NCBI GenBank assembly: GCA_902622705.1
Contig: CACNQT010000010.1
Coordinates: forward strand, 1 to 37,292
Length of the DNA: 37,292 nucleotides
Source of the DNA: an uncultured Prochlorococcus sp.
GTDB lineage: Bacteria; Cyanobacteriota; Cyanobacteriia; PCC-6307; Cyanobiaceae
Reading direction: 5' to 3'
The position numbers and the translations under genes are program-made. The notes beneath the pieces were generated by a model, which had not been told where the DNA came from, did not search any database, and was given only the letters and a program-made list of their open reading frames with translations. Positions 7,424-15,250 of the stretch are shown here, piece by piece; positions within the stretch are counted from its first letter, which is position 1; each line of letters opens with the position of its first letter.

Positions 7424-9045
7424 CAATATCAATTGATCCACAAAAAACTAATAATAAAAGTCTTCAACCCAAAGGCTGGCTTAGATACTTTAGTTTTAGC
7501 CTTGATCATAAAGTAATTGGGATACAATACTTGGTTTGTGGTTTTCTCTTCTATTTAATAGGAGGAACCTTAGCAAGCGCTATAAGAATAGAATTAGCCA
7601 GTCCAATGTCTGATTTTATGCCAAGAGATGTTTATAACCAAGTTTTAACTTTACACGGAACAATAATGATATTCCTTTGGATAGTGCCGGTAGTTAACGG
7701 TGCTTTTGGAAATTATTTGATTCCATTTTATGTAGGTGCGAGAGATATGGCATTCCCAAGATTAAATGCCGTAGCTTTTTGGTTAATTCCTCCTTCAGGT
7801 TTGATGCTAGTAGCAAGCTATTTTGTTGAGGGTGCTGCTCAGGCTGGATGGACGGCTTATCCACCTTTGAGCATAACTACTCCTCAATCGGGACAAATTA
7901 TTTGGATTCTGAGTGTTCTCTTACTTGGAGGCAGTTCTATATTTGGTGGAATAAACTTTATCGCGACCATTATAAAATTAAGAAGGCCAGGATTAAAACT
8001 TATGCAATTGCCAATGTATTGTTGGGCAATGCTTGGAACAAGTCTATTAGTTGTTTTGTCAACTCCTGTTTTAGCAGGCACTTTAATTCTACTTAGCTTC
8101 GATATCGTCGCTAATACAGGGTTTTTCAATCCTGTTTTAGGTGGGAATGTCGTTGTTTATCAGCATTTATTTTGGTTTTATTCTCATCCAGCTGTATACA
8201 TTATGGTACTGCCTGCCTTTGGTTTAGTTAGTGAAATACTTCCTGTACATGCTAGAAAACCACTTTTTGGATATACAACAATGGTTTTTTCAATAATGGG
8301 AATAGTAGTTTTAGGTTTAGTTGTTTGGGCGCATCACATGTTTACGAGTGGAACTCCACCGTGGATGAGATTATTTTTTACTATTGCCACAGCATTTATT
8401 GCTGTTCCAACAGGTATAAAATTTTTCAATTGGGTTGCAACATTATGGGGAGGTAAAATTTCCATCAATAGTGCAATGTTATTCTCTTGCGGATTTATTA
8501 TAAATTTTGTTTTTGGAGGTATTACAGGAGTTGCGTTGGCACAGGTACCTTTCGATATTCACGTACATGATACCTATTTCGTTGTAGCCCATTTTCATTA
8601 CATAGTTTATGGAGGGACTGTTTTTATTATTTTCTCTTCAATTTATCATTGGTTCCCCAAAGTAACTGGAAAATTGTTCAATGAAAAATTAGGAATTTCA
8701 CATTTTATCATTACCTTTATTGGATTTAACTTATGCTTTGCTCCTCAACATTGGCTTGGTTTAAATGGAATGCCTAGAAGAGTTGCAGAATATGATCCTC
8801 AATTCCAGTTCGTTAATCAAATTAGTAGCCTTGGGGCTCTTTTGATGGCTATAAGTACAATTCCTTTTTTAATTAATGTATTCCTTAGTTTAAGAAATGG
8901 GAAAGATGCTGGAGATAACCCTTGGAATGCTCTTACACCTGAATGGTTAACATCTTCGCCACCTCCAGTTGAAAATTGGGAAGGAGAAGCTCCATTAGTT
9001 GAAGAACCTTATGGTTATGGTAAAGAAATTTTTGAACAAAAATAA
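7420..9045 (+). CDS. ctaD: Cytochrome c oxidase subunit I
   Basis: This 541-residue subunit holds heme a and the heme a3/CuB site and pumps protons. Ligands visible: H79 (heme a, in LTLHGT), H256 with Y260 (CuB and its cross-linked tyrosine), H305-H306 (CuB), H391 (heme a3) and H393 (heme a) in HFHY. The helix VI motif is YSHPAVY, not GHPEVY, so the proton-channel glutamate is replaced by alanine with adjacent YS. This is the A2 subtype of heme-copper oxidases. Twelve membrane helices are expected. It is the second gene of ctaCDE, six bases before ctaE. Confidence 0.97.
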   Translation: MTISIDPQKTNNKSLQPKGWLRYFSFSLDHKVIGIQYLVCGFLFYLIGGTLASAIRIELASPMSDFMPRDVYNQVLTLHGTIMIFLWIVPVVNGAFGNYLIPFYVGARDMAFPRLNAVAFWLIPPSGLMLVASYFVEGAAQAGWTAYPPLSITTPQSGQIIWILSVLLLGGSSIFGGINFIATIIKLRRPGLKLMQLPMYCWAMLGTSLLVVLSTPVLAGTLILLSFDIVANTGFFNPVLGGNVVVYQHLFWFYSHPAVYIMVLPAFGLVSEILPVHARKPLFGYTTMVFSIMGIVVLGLVVWAHHMFTSGTPPWMRLFFTIATAFIAVPTGIKFFNWVATLWGGKISINSAMLFSCGFIINFVFGGITGVALAQVPFDIHVHDTYFVVAHFHYIVYGGTVFIIFSSIYHWFPKVTGKLFNEKLGISHFIITFIGFNLCFAPQHWLGLNGMPRRVAEYDPQFQFVNQISSLGALLMAISTIPFLINVFLSLRNGKDAGDNPWNALTPEWLTSSPPPVENWEGEAPLVEEPYGYGKEIFEQK

Positions 9046-9051
9046 AAACAT

Positions 9052-9654
9052 ATGACAACTCTAGATAGCTCAAAAGAAATTCAAAAAAATAATTCTGAAG
9101 TTAATGAAAAACATGAAGACTTCAGGATGTTTGGTCTCATAACTTTCTTAATTGCTGACGGGATGACGTTCGCCGGATTCTTCGCTGCTTATCTAACTTA
9201 TAAAGCTGTAAATCCATTACCTGATGGCGCTATCTATGAATTAGAGCTCCCAATACCCACACTAAATACAATTTTATTACTTGTTAGTAGTGCAACTTTT
9301 CATAAGGCAGGTAAAGCACTTTTGAAAGATAAAAACTCTGATTCCCAAAAGTGGTTATTTTTTACTGCTTTTCTTGGAATAATTTTTTTAATATGTCAAT
9401 TATTTGAATATTTTCATTTACCTTTTGGATTAACCGACAATTTATTTGCAAGTACTTTTTATGCTCTTACAGGCTTTCATGGACTACATGTCACTTTAGG
9501 CACTTTAATGATTTTAATTATTGCTTGGCAATCGAGAACAAATGGCGGAAGAGTCACTAGTCAAAATATATTTCCTTTAGAAGCTGTTGAATTGTACTGG
9601 CATTTTGTAGATGGAATATGGGTTATTTTATTTATTATTTTGTACCTTTTATAA
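9052..9654 (+). CDS. ctaE: Cytochrome c oxidase subunit III
   Basis: A 200-residue protein with five hydrophobic segments, the short five-helix form of subunit III. Family hallmarks include FGLITFLIADGMTFAGFFAAY near the first helix, TGFHGLHVTLG with the conserved GxH motif, and the C-terminal EAVELYWHFVDGIWVILF. The subunit supports proton uptake and stability of subunit I. It closes the ctaCDE operon, and no strong terminator is visible before the next gene 97 bases on. Confidence 0.95.
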   Translation: MTTLDSSKEIQKNNSEVNEKHEDFRMFGLITFLIADGMTFAGFFAAYLTYKAVNPLPDGAIYELELPIPTLNTILLLVSSATFHKAGKALLKDKNSDSQKWLFFTAFLGIIFLICQLFEYFHLPFGLTDNLFASTFYALTGFHGLHVTLGTLMILIIAWQSRTNGGRVTSQNIFPLEAVELYWHFVDGIWVILFIILYLL

Positions 9655-9751
9655 GGAAAAAAATTTTAATAATTAAATATATTTTTTATTAATTTATATT
9701 GCCACAGACCTCTTTTTTAGTAAGAATATATAATTATAAATTTTACAGATA

Positions 9752-10105
9752 ATGCTAGAAGGAAAAGAACTTCTTGAAAAAGCAAAATTATTAAGTAAAA
9801 AATCTGAAGATGAAATAGCAAAAGGCTGTGGTTATGTAGGTCCCAGTGGTAGAGTCTTAAGAAAAAGTTTTTATAGGGCGCTTATCGAAGCCAAGGGTTA
9901 CAAAAGAGGAAATGGTCGTCAAGGGAAAACTGGTAATAGAGCTTCAAGAGGCAGGCAAGCAGAATTTAAAACTAAGGTTCATGGTAATGGCAATCTACTA
10001 ATAGGTCATACATACACCAAGAAATTAGGTCTAGAACCTGGGAAGGAATTTAAAATTGATCTAAAAAAAGAATCAAAAACAATTTATCTGATTCCATTAA
10101 ATTAA
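9752..10105 (+). CDS. Cyanobacterial AbrB-like transcription regulator
   Basis: In this 117-residue protein the C-terminal part (about 74-117) contains HGNGNLLIGHTYTKKLGLEP and ends in KTIYLIPL. This matches the swapped-hairpin AbrB DNA-binding fold as found in the cyAbrB family. The N-terminal half has the conserved segment GCGYVGPSGRVLRKSFYRAL. In other cyanobacteria such proteins control carbon/nitrogen balance and other genes as abundant DNA binders; the targets here are unknown. A TATAAT box at 9729-9734 would place transcription start only about ten bases before the ATG. Confidence 0.88.
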   Translation: MLEGKELLEKAKLLSKKSEDEIAKGCGYVGPSGRVLRKSFYRALIEAKGYKRGNGRQGKTGNRASRGRQAEFKTKVHGNGNLLIGHTYTKKLGLEPGKEFKIDLKKESKTIYLIPLN

Positions 10106-10115
10106 AAAATATATT

Positions 10116-10769
10116 TTACCAGCCGTTTTCTTTAAGCCACTCGGAAGAAATATTATTTGAAGATAAATCTTGATTACTATTTTTATTAAATAAAAGTAAT
10201 TTCTCTACATATTTAATTAGTGCATCTGCCTCAAGGTTTACGCTGTCTCCTATATTTAATTTATTCAGATTTGTTTTATGCCAAGTGTGAGGAATTATCG
10301 CAATAGTAAATATTGCTCCTTCCTGCTCATATTTTGCAATCGTAAGACTTATACCATTTACACAAATACTACCTTTATTAACTACATATTTTGAAAAATT
10401 ATTATTTTTCCACTTTATTGATAAGAGCCAAGATTTCTCTAATTTTTCTATATTCTCAACTATTCCAAGGCCATCAACATGTCCGCTGACTATATGCCCT
10501 CCTAGACGGTCAGACACCCTGAGAGCGGGCTCCAAATTAACAATCTGATTCAGGTTCGACTTTACTCCTAAAGTTGTTTTTTTTAATGTCTCCTCACTAA
10601 CATCAACAGTAAATTTATTTTGAAAAATCTCTTTAACTGTCAAACATATTCCATCAACAGCTATGCTGTCACCAATTGCCATATCAAATAAAGAATCTAG
10701 AATTTCAATTTCTAAAATATTTTTTTCTTGTCTTAGTTTTCCAACTGATTGAATTATTCCTGTAAACAT
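10116..10769 (-). CDS. ribE: Riboflavin synthase alpha subunit
   Basis: This 217-residue enzyme dismutates two molecules of 6,7-dimethyl-8-ribityllumazine into riboflavin. It begins with the invariant MFTGIIQ and has two tandem lumazine-binding barrels (about 1-88 and 89-190). The second opens with GGHIVSGHVDGLG, and SICVNGISLTIA repeats the first barrel's SIAVDGICLTV. No FMN riboswitch is seen in the 110 bases upstream. It is convergent with the AbrB-like gene and divergent from the aldo/keto reductase. Confidence 0.95.
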   Translation of the reverse strand: MFTGIIQSVGKLRQEKNILEIEILDSLFDMAIGDSIAVDGICLTVKEIFQNKFTVDVSEETLKKTTLGVKSNLNQIVNLEPALRVSDRLGGHIVSGHVDGLGIVENIEKLEKSWLLSIKWKNNNFSKYVVNKGSICVNGISLTIAKYEQEGAIFTIAIIPHTWHKTNLNKLNIGDSVNLEADALIKYVEKLLLFNKNSNQDLSSNNISSEWLKENGW

Positions 10770-10879
10770 AGTTTAAAAAAATATTTTTGCAAAATTTTGT
10801 ATTTACTTTAATTTACTTTAAATCATTTTCAACTATAAATAAATTAAAGAGTAAATAAAAAGAAATTGATCATATTTAG

Positions 10880-12022
10880 ATGATTATTAATTCACAAAAA
10901 AGATCATTTGGTAGAGGGGCGAAAGTGAGCTTATTCACTTTGGGGACAATGCGAGCAACTGAAAGTCTCGAAAAAATGTATAGCATAATAAAAAATGCAT
11001 ATTATGTAGGAATTAACCACATAGAAACAGCACCCTCTTATGGTGATGCTGAATCACTTATTGGAAATTCAATAAAAAAATTAGCAATAGAAGAGAATAT
11101 AAAAGAAAAAAATTGGGTAATAACTTCCAAAGTTTTACCAAAGGGTGATTTTGACTTTTTAAAAAATAATTTTAAAAAGTCTCTTAAAAATTTAAATCGC
11201 GAGAAAATTAATAATCTTGCAATTCACGGACTCAACTTAAAACAACATCTAGATTGGGTTCTTTCTGGAGAGGGTAAGAAATTCATTTCTTGGATACTTG
11301 AGAAGGAACTAGTTGATCAAGTCGGTTTTAGTTCTCACGGAAGTTATTCACTAATTCAAGATGCAATTAACTGTGAAGTTTTTACTTTTTGTAGTCTTCA
11401 TTTACATTATTTAGATCAATCTAAGATTGCTTTAGCAGAGGAAGCTATAAAAAAAGGTATGGGAGTTTTAGCAATATCACCTGCAGATAAAGGCGGTAGA
11501 TTGTATTCTCCAAGTGATATTTTGATAGAGGCCTCTAAGCCTTTTCATCCATTAGAATTAGCGTATCGATTTATTCTCGCAAAAGGCATTACAACTTTAT
11601 CCTTGGGGGCGACAAACAAAAAAGATTTTGAATTTGCACATAAACTTAGAAACTCATTTGAGAAGCTTACAAAACTTGAAAAAAGCGCCCTTAATAAAAT
11701 TGAGGAAGTTGCTAATGAAAGATTAAACTCAACCAAATGTGAACAATGTAGATCTTGTCTTCCATGTCCAAATGAAGTGCCTATTCCAGAAATACTTCGT
11801 TTAAGAAATATATCTGTTGGTTATGGCCAATTAGAATTTGCAAAAGAAAGATATAATTTAATAGGAAAAGCTGGCCACTGGTGGGAAGAAAAAAATTCCT
11901 CATTTTGTCAAGAATGTAATAAATGTGTTCCTAAATGTCCTAGTAAATTAGATATACCAAATTTATTAAAGGAAACTCATAACTTATTAATTGAAAATCC
12001 CACAAAAAGATTATGGGGATAA
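10880..12022 (+). CDS. Aldo/keto reductase with C-terminal 4Fe-4S ferredoxin domain
   Basis: This 380-residue protein has an NAD(P)H-dependent aldo/keto reductase barrel (about 10-280) and then a ferredoxin-like domain. The catalytic group is E49, Y54, K84 and H116. The usual aspartate of DTAxxYG is a glutamate here (ETAPSYG), so proton relay may differ. Cysteine clusters CEQCRSCLPCP near 288 and CQECNKCVPKCP near 343 can bind two iron-sulfur clusters, typical of the cyanobacterial AKR-ferredoxin fusion family. The substrate is unknown. The last 12 bases overlap the convergent gene at 12011. Confidence 0.88.
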   Translation: MIINSQKRSFGRGAKVSLFTLGTMRATESLEKMYSIIKNAYYVGINHIETAPSYGDAESLIGNSIKKLAIEENIKEKNWVITSKVLPKGDFDFLKNNFKKSLKNLNREKINNLAIHGLNLKQHLDWVLSGEGKKFISWILEKELVDQVGFSSHGSYSLIQDAINCEVFTFCSLHLHYLDQSKIALAEEAIKKGMGVLAISPADKGGRLYSPSDILIEASKPFHPLELAYRFILAKGITTLSLGATNKKDFEFAHKLRNSFEKLTKLEKSALNKIEEVANERLNSTKCEQCRSCLPCPNEVPIPEILRLRNISVGYGQLEFAKERYNLIGKAGHWWEEKNSSFCQECNKCVPKCPSKLDIPNLLKETHNLLIENPTKRLWG

Positions 12023-13009
12023 AGACTCATTCCAGATATTTTTAAGATTAATTTTTTGTTCATTTGTTAAGACAGGAAAAGACCAACTATTTTCCCAACA
12101 TTTCTCAGAAGGTCCTGAGATGGGGAGCATTTCAGTTTTATATTTACTTTGCAAATAATCACTATTGAATGGAAGATACCAACCCTGGCTTACTAATTTA
12201 TTTACTATTGATTTATTTTCTAGAGATTTAATCCATTTCATTAATATTGCATTATTTAGATTTGATCGACTAAGTAGGAAATGCCACATCAAAGGTACGC
12301 CTTGGCTAGGGAAAACTAAAGAAAGCCTTGGATCTATTTTTAAATATTTTGAACAAAGACTATAAGGAACTATTGCGACAATAGCATCAGAATTAATCAA
12401 CCAATTGAACATATTTTTATCATCAAATAACATAGCTTGGCTTTTGAGTTTTTTTAAAGAATTAGATGAATTAATTTTTTGAGCAATTGACAATATTATT
12501 CTGGGACTTTGAGGAAAAATAATTTTCCCAGTTAATTTTTCAGAAAGAAGAAAATCCCAAGATGTTCTTGCTGAAGTTATTAATTCTTTATTATTTTTAA
12601 TGATGATTGTATAGGGTACTACGCCAATAGGAAATAATTTACTCCTCTGATTTTGATTAAAGCTTCCCAAAAAATCTATCGATCTCTTATCCAAATTTTC
12701 GAACAGTGCATATTCATTTATTTTTTCAAATTCTGAAAAATCTATACTAGAAATCCATCCATCATTTATTAAAGTAAAGTCAGAATTCAAAATTGTGTTT
12801 CTATTTTTTTGTAGCTGAATATTTTCAAAATTAATTTTTTCCTGCTTCCAATCTTTTGGAATCGTATCTTTAAAAGATTCTGGATAAAAAGAATTTTGTA
12901 ATGCAATTTTTACTTTATTAGGTAGATTACTGCAAGAGTTTAAGAAAAATAAAAGCGAAAGCTTACCACAATTTAAAAATTCTCTTCTGGTTGCAAATTT
13001 TGAAAACAT
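12011..13009 (-). CDS. Probable ABC-type solute-binding lipoprotein (spermidine/iron-binding-like fold)
   Basis: In this 332-residue protein the N-terminus has a twin-arginine motif (TRREFL, residues 7-12), a hydrophobic stretch and a lipobox LNSC with the modified cysteine at 26. It could therefore be Tat-exported and lipid-anchored. Segments such as GVVPYTIIIKNN, TSWDFLLSEKLTGKIIFPQS and SDAIVAIVPYSLC resemble the periplasmic binding protein type 2 fold of polyamine and ferric-iron binders. No permease or ATPase of that class lies beside it. Its ATG abuts the stop of the UPF0284 gene, indicating coupling. Substrate unknown. Confidence 0.65.
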   Translation of the reverse strand: MFSKFATRREFLNCGKLSLLFFLNSCSNLPNKVKIALQNSFYPESFKDTIPKDWKQEKINFENIQLQKNRNTILNSDFTLINDGWISSIDFSEFEKINEYALFENLDKRSIDFLGSFNQNQRSKLFPIGVVPYTIIIKNNKELITSARTSWDFLLSEKLTGKIIFPQSPRIILSIAQKINSSNSLKKLKSQAMLFDDKNMFNWLINSDAIVAIVPYSLCSKYLKIDPRLSLVFPSQGVPLMWHFLLSRSNLNNAILMKWIKSLENKSIVNKLVSQGWYLPFNSDYLQSKYKTEMLPISGPSEKCWENSWSFPVLTNEQKINLKNIWNESLSP

Positions 13010-14167
13010 TCAGCAATCCTTCTCTAAAGAAATTTGACCTAGGCCCTTCATCATTTCCAGATTTTGTTGACACAATGAAACTATTTCTTCATTTTTAAAT
13101 CCATCTAAGAAAGCAAGCAATGATATTCCACCAGCACCTACACCTTCTTTTACATGACCTAATTCATAATCCTTCAATTCTTTGTATTTTGAAGATTTAA
13201 AATTTAAAGGACTGGCTAAACCTAATAATTTGACATCATATTTTTCATTAATTAGATTTACTAAATCATTTAGAGAATTATCTTTCACAAGCCACCTAGT
13301 TGTCGCAATAAAAACATCTTCAATAAATTCATCTTTATTTTTTTCACCTAAAAATTCTAATACAAGCAAAATGACTGCTAACATCTGACTCCCTCCAGAC
13401 AATATTACAGGTTGTTTTGCTAACCTGGCACCAATTAATAGACCCATAGAAAAAGCTTGGAAAGGATCACCTACTGCCGCGACAACATCAAAAGAGTCAG
13501 AATCAGCCTTGAAATTCGCATTTAAAAGTCCCCTTTTAATTACCTGTCTTCTTAGTTCTCTTGGAGCTTTAAATAAACTACTCCCTACTAAATTAGATAC
13601 CTGCAAACCAAAAGCTTCCATTACTGCCTGAGCAGTTGTGGTGCCCCCCGGTACAGATTCAGAAATTAAAACTGATTGTTTTAAGGATTTTCCTATCGCA
13701 AAACCTTTCTCATAGAGATTTAAAACTCTCTCTTTAGTCATCGATTTACCAGTAGTAAGACAATTTGATGGGCCCAAATTTCTATCTTCTACAACCAAAT
13801 GATTAAAATAAGGCTTTGCTCCTATTCCCAGAGGAACAATAACTGGATAAGTATTTATCAGCTTTGAACAAACATGACTGATTAAGGCCGGAGTTACTCC
13901 TGCATTGAGAAGAGGCAATTTATATTTATGATCTTTTGAAGCACCCTCAAGTAAAAATTCAGCATCTGCGAGAGCAGTTGTTCTCCTCGATTTTGGATTA
14001 ATACCTGCTGCGGAAATTCCTGGAATTTGTGATGTGTTAGTGCCAGCAATTATAAGAAATATTTTTAAATTTTTAATATTCTTTTTCAGTATTTCTATCT
14101 TATTGAGTTGTCTTTTTTTATTGGATTCATTTCCAAAAAAATTTATCCCTAATTCTGTACTGTGCAT
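13010..14167 (-). CDS. UPF0284 family protein, CobT-like phosphoribosyltransferase homologue
   Basis: This 385-residue protein belongs to the UPF0284/TIGR00303 family, distantly related to CobT, which activates the lower-ligand base for cobalamin assembly. Visible features are an N-terminal FLIIAGTNTSQIPGISAAG, the glycine-rich SESVPGGTTTAQAVMEAFGL near 180, DVVAAVGDPFQAF, and PVILSGGSQMLAV. These resemble the nucleotide-binding core of CobT. Prochlorococcus makes pseudocobalamin with adenine as lower base, so a variant CobT activity is plausible but not shown. It sits third from last in the topA-led minus-strand series. Confidence 0.85.
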   Translation of the reverse strand: MHSTELGINFFGNESNKKRQLNKIEILKKNIKNLKIFLIIAGTNTSQIPGISAAGINPKSRRTTALADAEFLLEGASKDHKYKLPLLNAGVTPALISHVCSKLINTYPVIVPLGIGAKPYFNHLVVEDRNLGPSNCLTTGKSMTKERVLNLYEKGFAIGKSLKQSVLISESVPGGTTTAQAVMEAFGLQVSNLVGSSLFKAPRELRRQVIKRGLLNANFKADSDSFDVVAAVGDPFQAFSMGLLIGARLAKQPVILSGGSQMLAVILLVLEFLGEKNKDEFIEDVFIATTRWLVKDNSLNDLVNLINEKYDVKLLGLASPLNFKSSKYKELKDYELGHVKEGVGAGGISLLAFLDGFKNEEIVSLCQQNLEMMKGLGQISLEKDC

Positions 14168-14179
14168 TCTTACTTTTTT

Positions 14180-14818
14180 TTAATTATTAAAATCAACTAA
14201 GCTATTTAACAATCTTGGAGGATCTGGGATGGTTAATTTAAATCTAGGAAACAGAGAATAGGCAACTACATGTACAGTTAAAACATAAACTATTTCTTGA
14301 AAAATTATTAATAAAATTGCACCTAGTTGTATACTCAAAATTGAGGGATATAAAGGTAAATTAAATAATCCAATTAACTTTTCTATTAGACCATAACTCG
14401 CTCTAGTAATTAACACCCAAAGATTATCTCCAACCAAAGTAGATAATGCTATTACTCTTATTAAAAAGCCAAGGGTTCCAATAACAACACCCCCAGTTAA
14501 ACTAAGTTTCCAACTCTTTTCTTTAAACCAACACCAACCTAGCCAAAAAGCCAAAATCCCATAAGGAAATAAAAATAAAGTTCCTCTGACAGGACCCATA
14601 ATTATGAATAAAAGTAGAAATTGTATTAAAAGTCCTTCCAATGCAATTTTACTTCCCCTTCTCAAGTGCAACAAGATCATTGGGAGGGGTAAAATCAACC
14701 TTAATAAAGCTCCCCCAATTGGCAGATAATATAATGCAACCCATAATAAAGACGAAAGAGACGCTAAATAAGAGGTCTCGACAATATTTAATGCTTCAGT
14801 TTTTGTTGTTATTTTCAT
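14180..14818 (-). CDS. DUF2232-type integral membrane protein
   Basis: The protein has 212 residues with about six hydrophobic segments spread along its length (for example SLSSLLWVALYYLPIGGALL, ALEGLLIQFLLLFIIMGPVRG, SIQLGAILLIIFQEIVYVLT). The pattern fits cyanobacterial DUF2232 proteins, a family distantly related to substrate-binding membrane subunits, whose function is not established. It has no enzymatic motif I can see. It lies 12 bases before the UPF0284 gene and 20 bases after the small lipoprotein gene. Confidence 0.7.
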   Translation of the reverse strand: MKITTKTEALNIVETSYLASLSSLLWVALYYLPIGGALLRLILPLPMILLHLRRGSKIALEGLLIQFLLLFIIMGPVRGTLFLFPYGILAFWLGWCWFKEKSWKLSLTGGVVIGTLGFLIRVIALSTLVGDNLWVLITRASYGLIEKLIGLFNLPLYPSILSIQLGAILLIIFQEIVYVLTVHVVAYSLFPRFKLTIPDPPRLLNSLVDFNN

Positions 14819-14838
14819 TTTTTGTTGAATATTTTTAA

Positions 14839-15243
14839 TTAATTTTTATTCATACTTTTGTTTTTTGAATCTAAGATACGTTCAATCTTTTCTATTTCAA
14901 AATTTACCTCAGAATTACTCAATATGGAACTCAACTCTTCAGTGGGATCTTTTGGATCTACATCTTTTAAAATGAAAATTATTTTGTAAGATTGAAGCTC
15001 AATTTTTCTTTTTTTTGAAAGATTCTTAATTTTTTTATTTTTTTTATCATCAAATTTTTTGTTTTCTTTTTCTAAATTTATATCTTTTTTATTTAATAAG
15101 TTATTTTGTAAATCTTCATTTTTGCTTGTTTTTTCTAAATCATTAAAACTACTTTCAAGAAAATTTCCAATCCTCCCTCCAGAGCATGATTGCAAGAAAA
15201 TTAAAAAAATTAATAAAAAAAATTCTTTTTTTTTTAAAATCAT
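14839..15243 (-). CDS. Small lysine-rich lipoprotein, unknown function
   Basis: In this 134-residue protein a basic start (MILKKKEFF) is followed by a hydrophobic core and the lipobox LQSC, with the lipid-modified cysteine at position 20. Residues 30-90 are highly charged (K, D, E, N) and probably disordered. The last 45 residues contain a more ordered strand pattern (YKIIFILKDVDPKDPTEELS). No family is recognised. It starts seven bases after topA ends, so it is probably co-transcribed with topA. Confidence 0.65.
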   Translation of the reverse strand: MILKKKEFFLLIFLIFLQSCSGGRIGNFLESSFNDLEKTSKNEDLQNNLLNKKDINLEKENKKFDDKKNKKIKNLSKKRKIELQSYKIIFILKDVDPKDPTEELSSILSNSEVNFEIEKIERILDSKNKSMNKN

Positions 15244-15250
15244 ATTTTTT

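Noticed and set aside
10770-10879. FMN riboswitch upstream of riboflavin synthase
   Set aside because: The gap is short and very AT-rich, with none of the conserved RFN helices.
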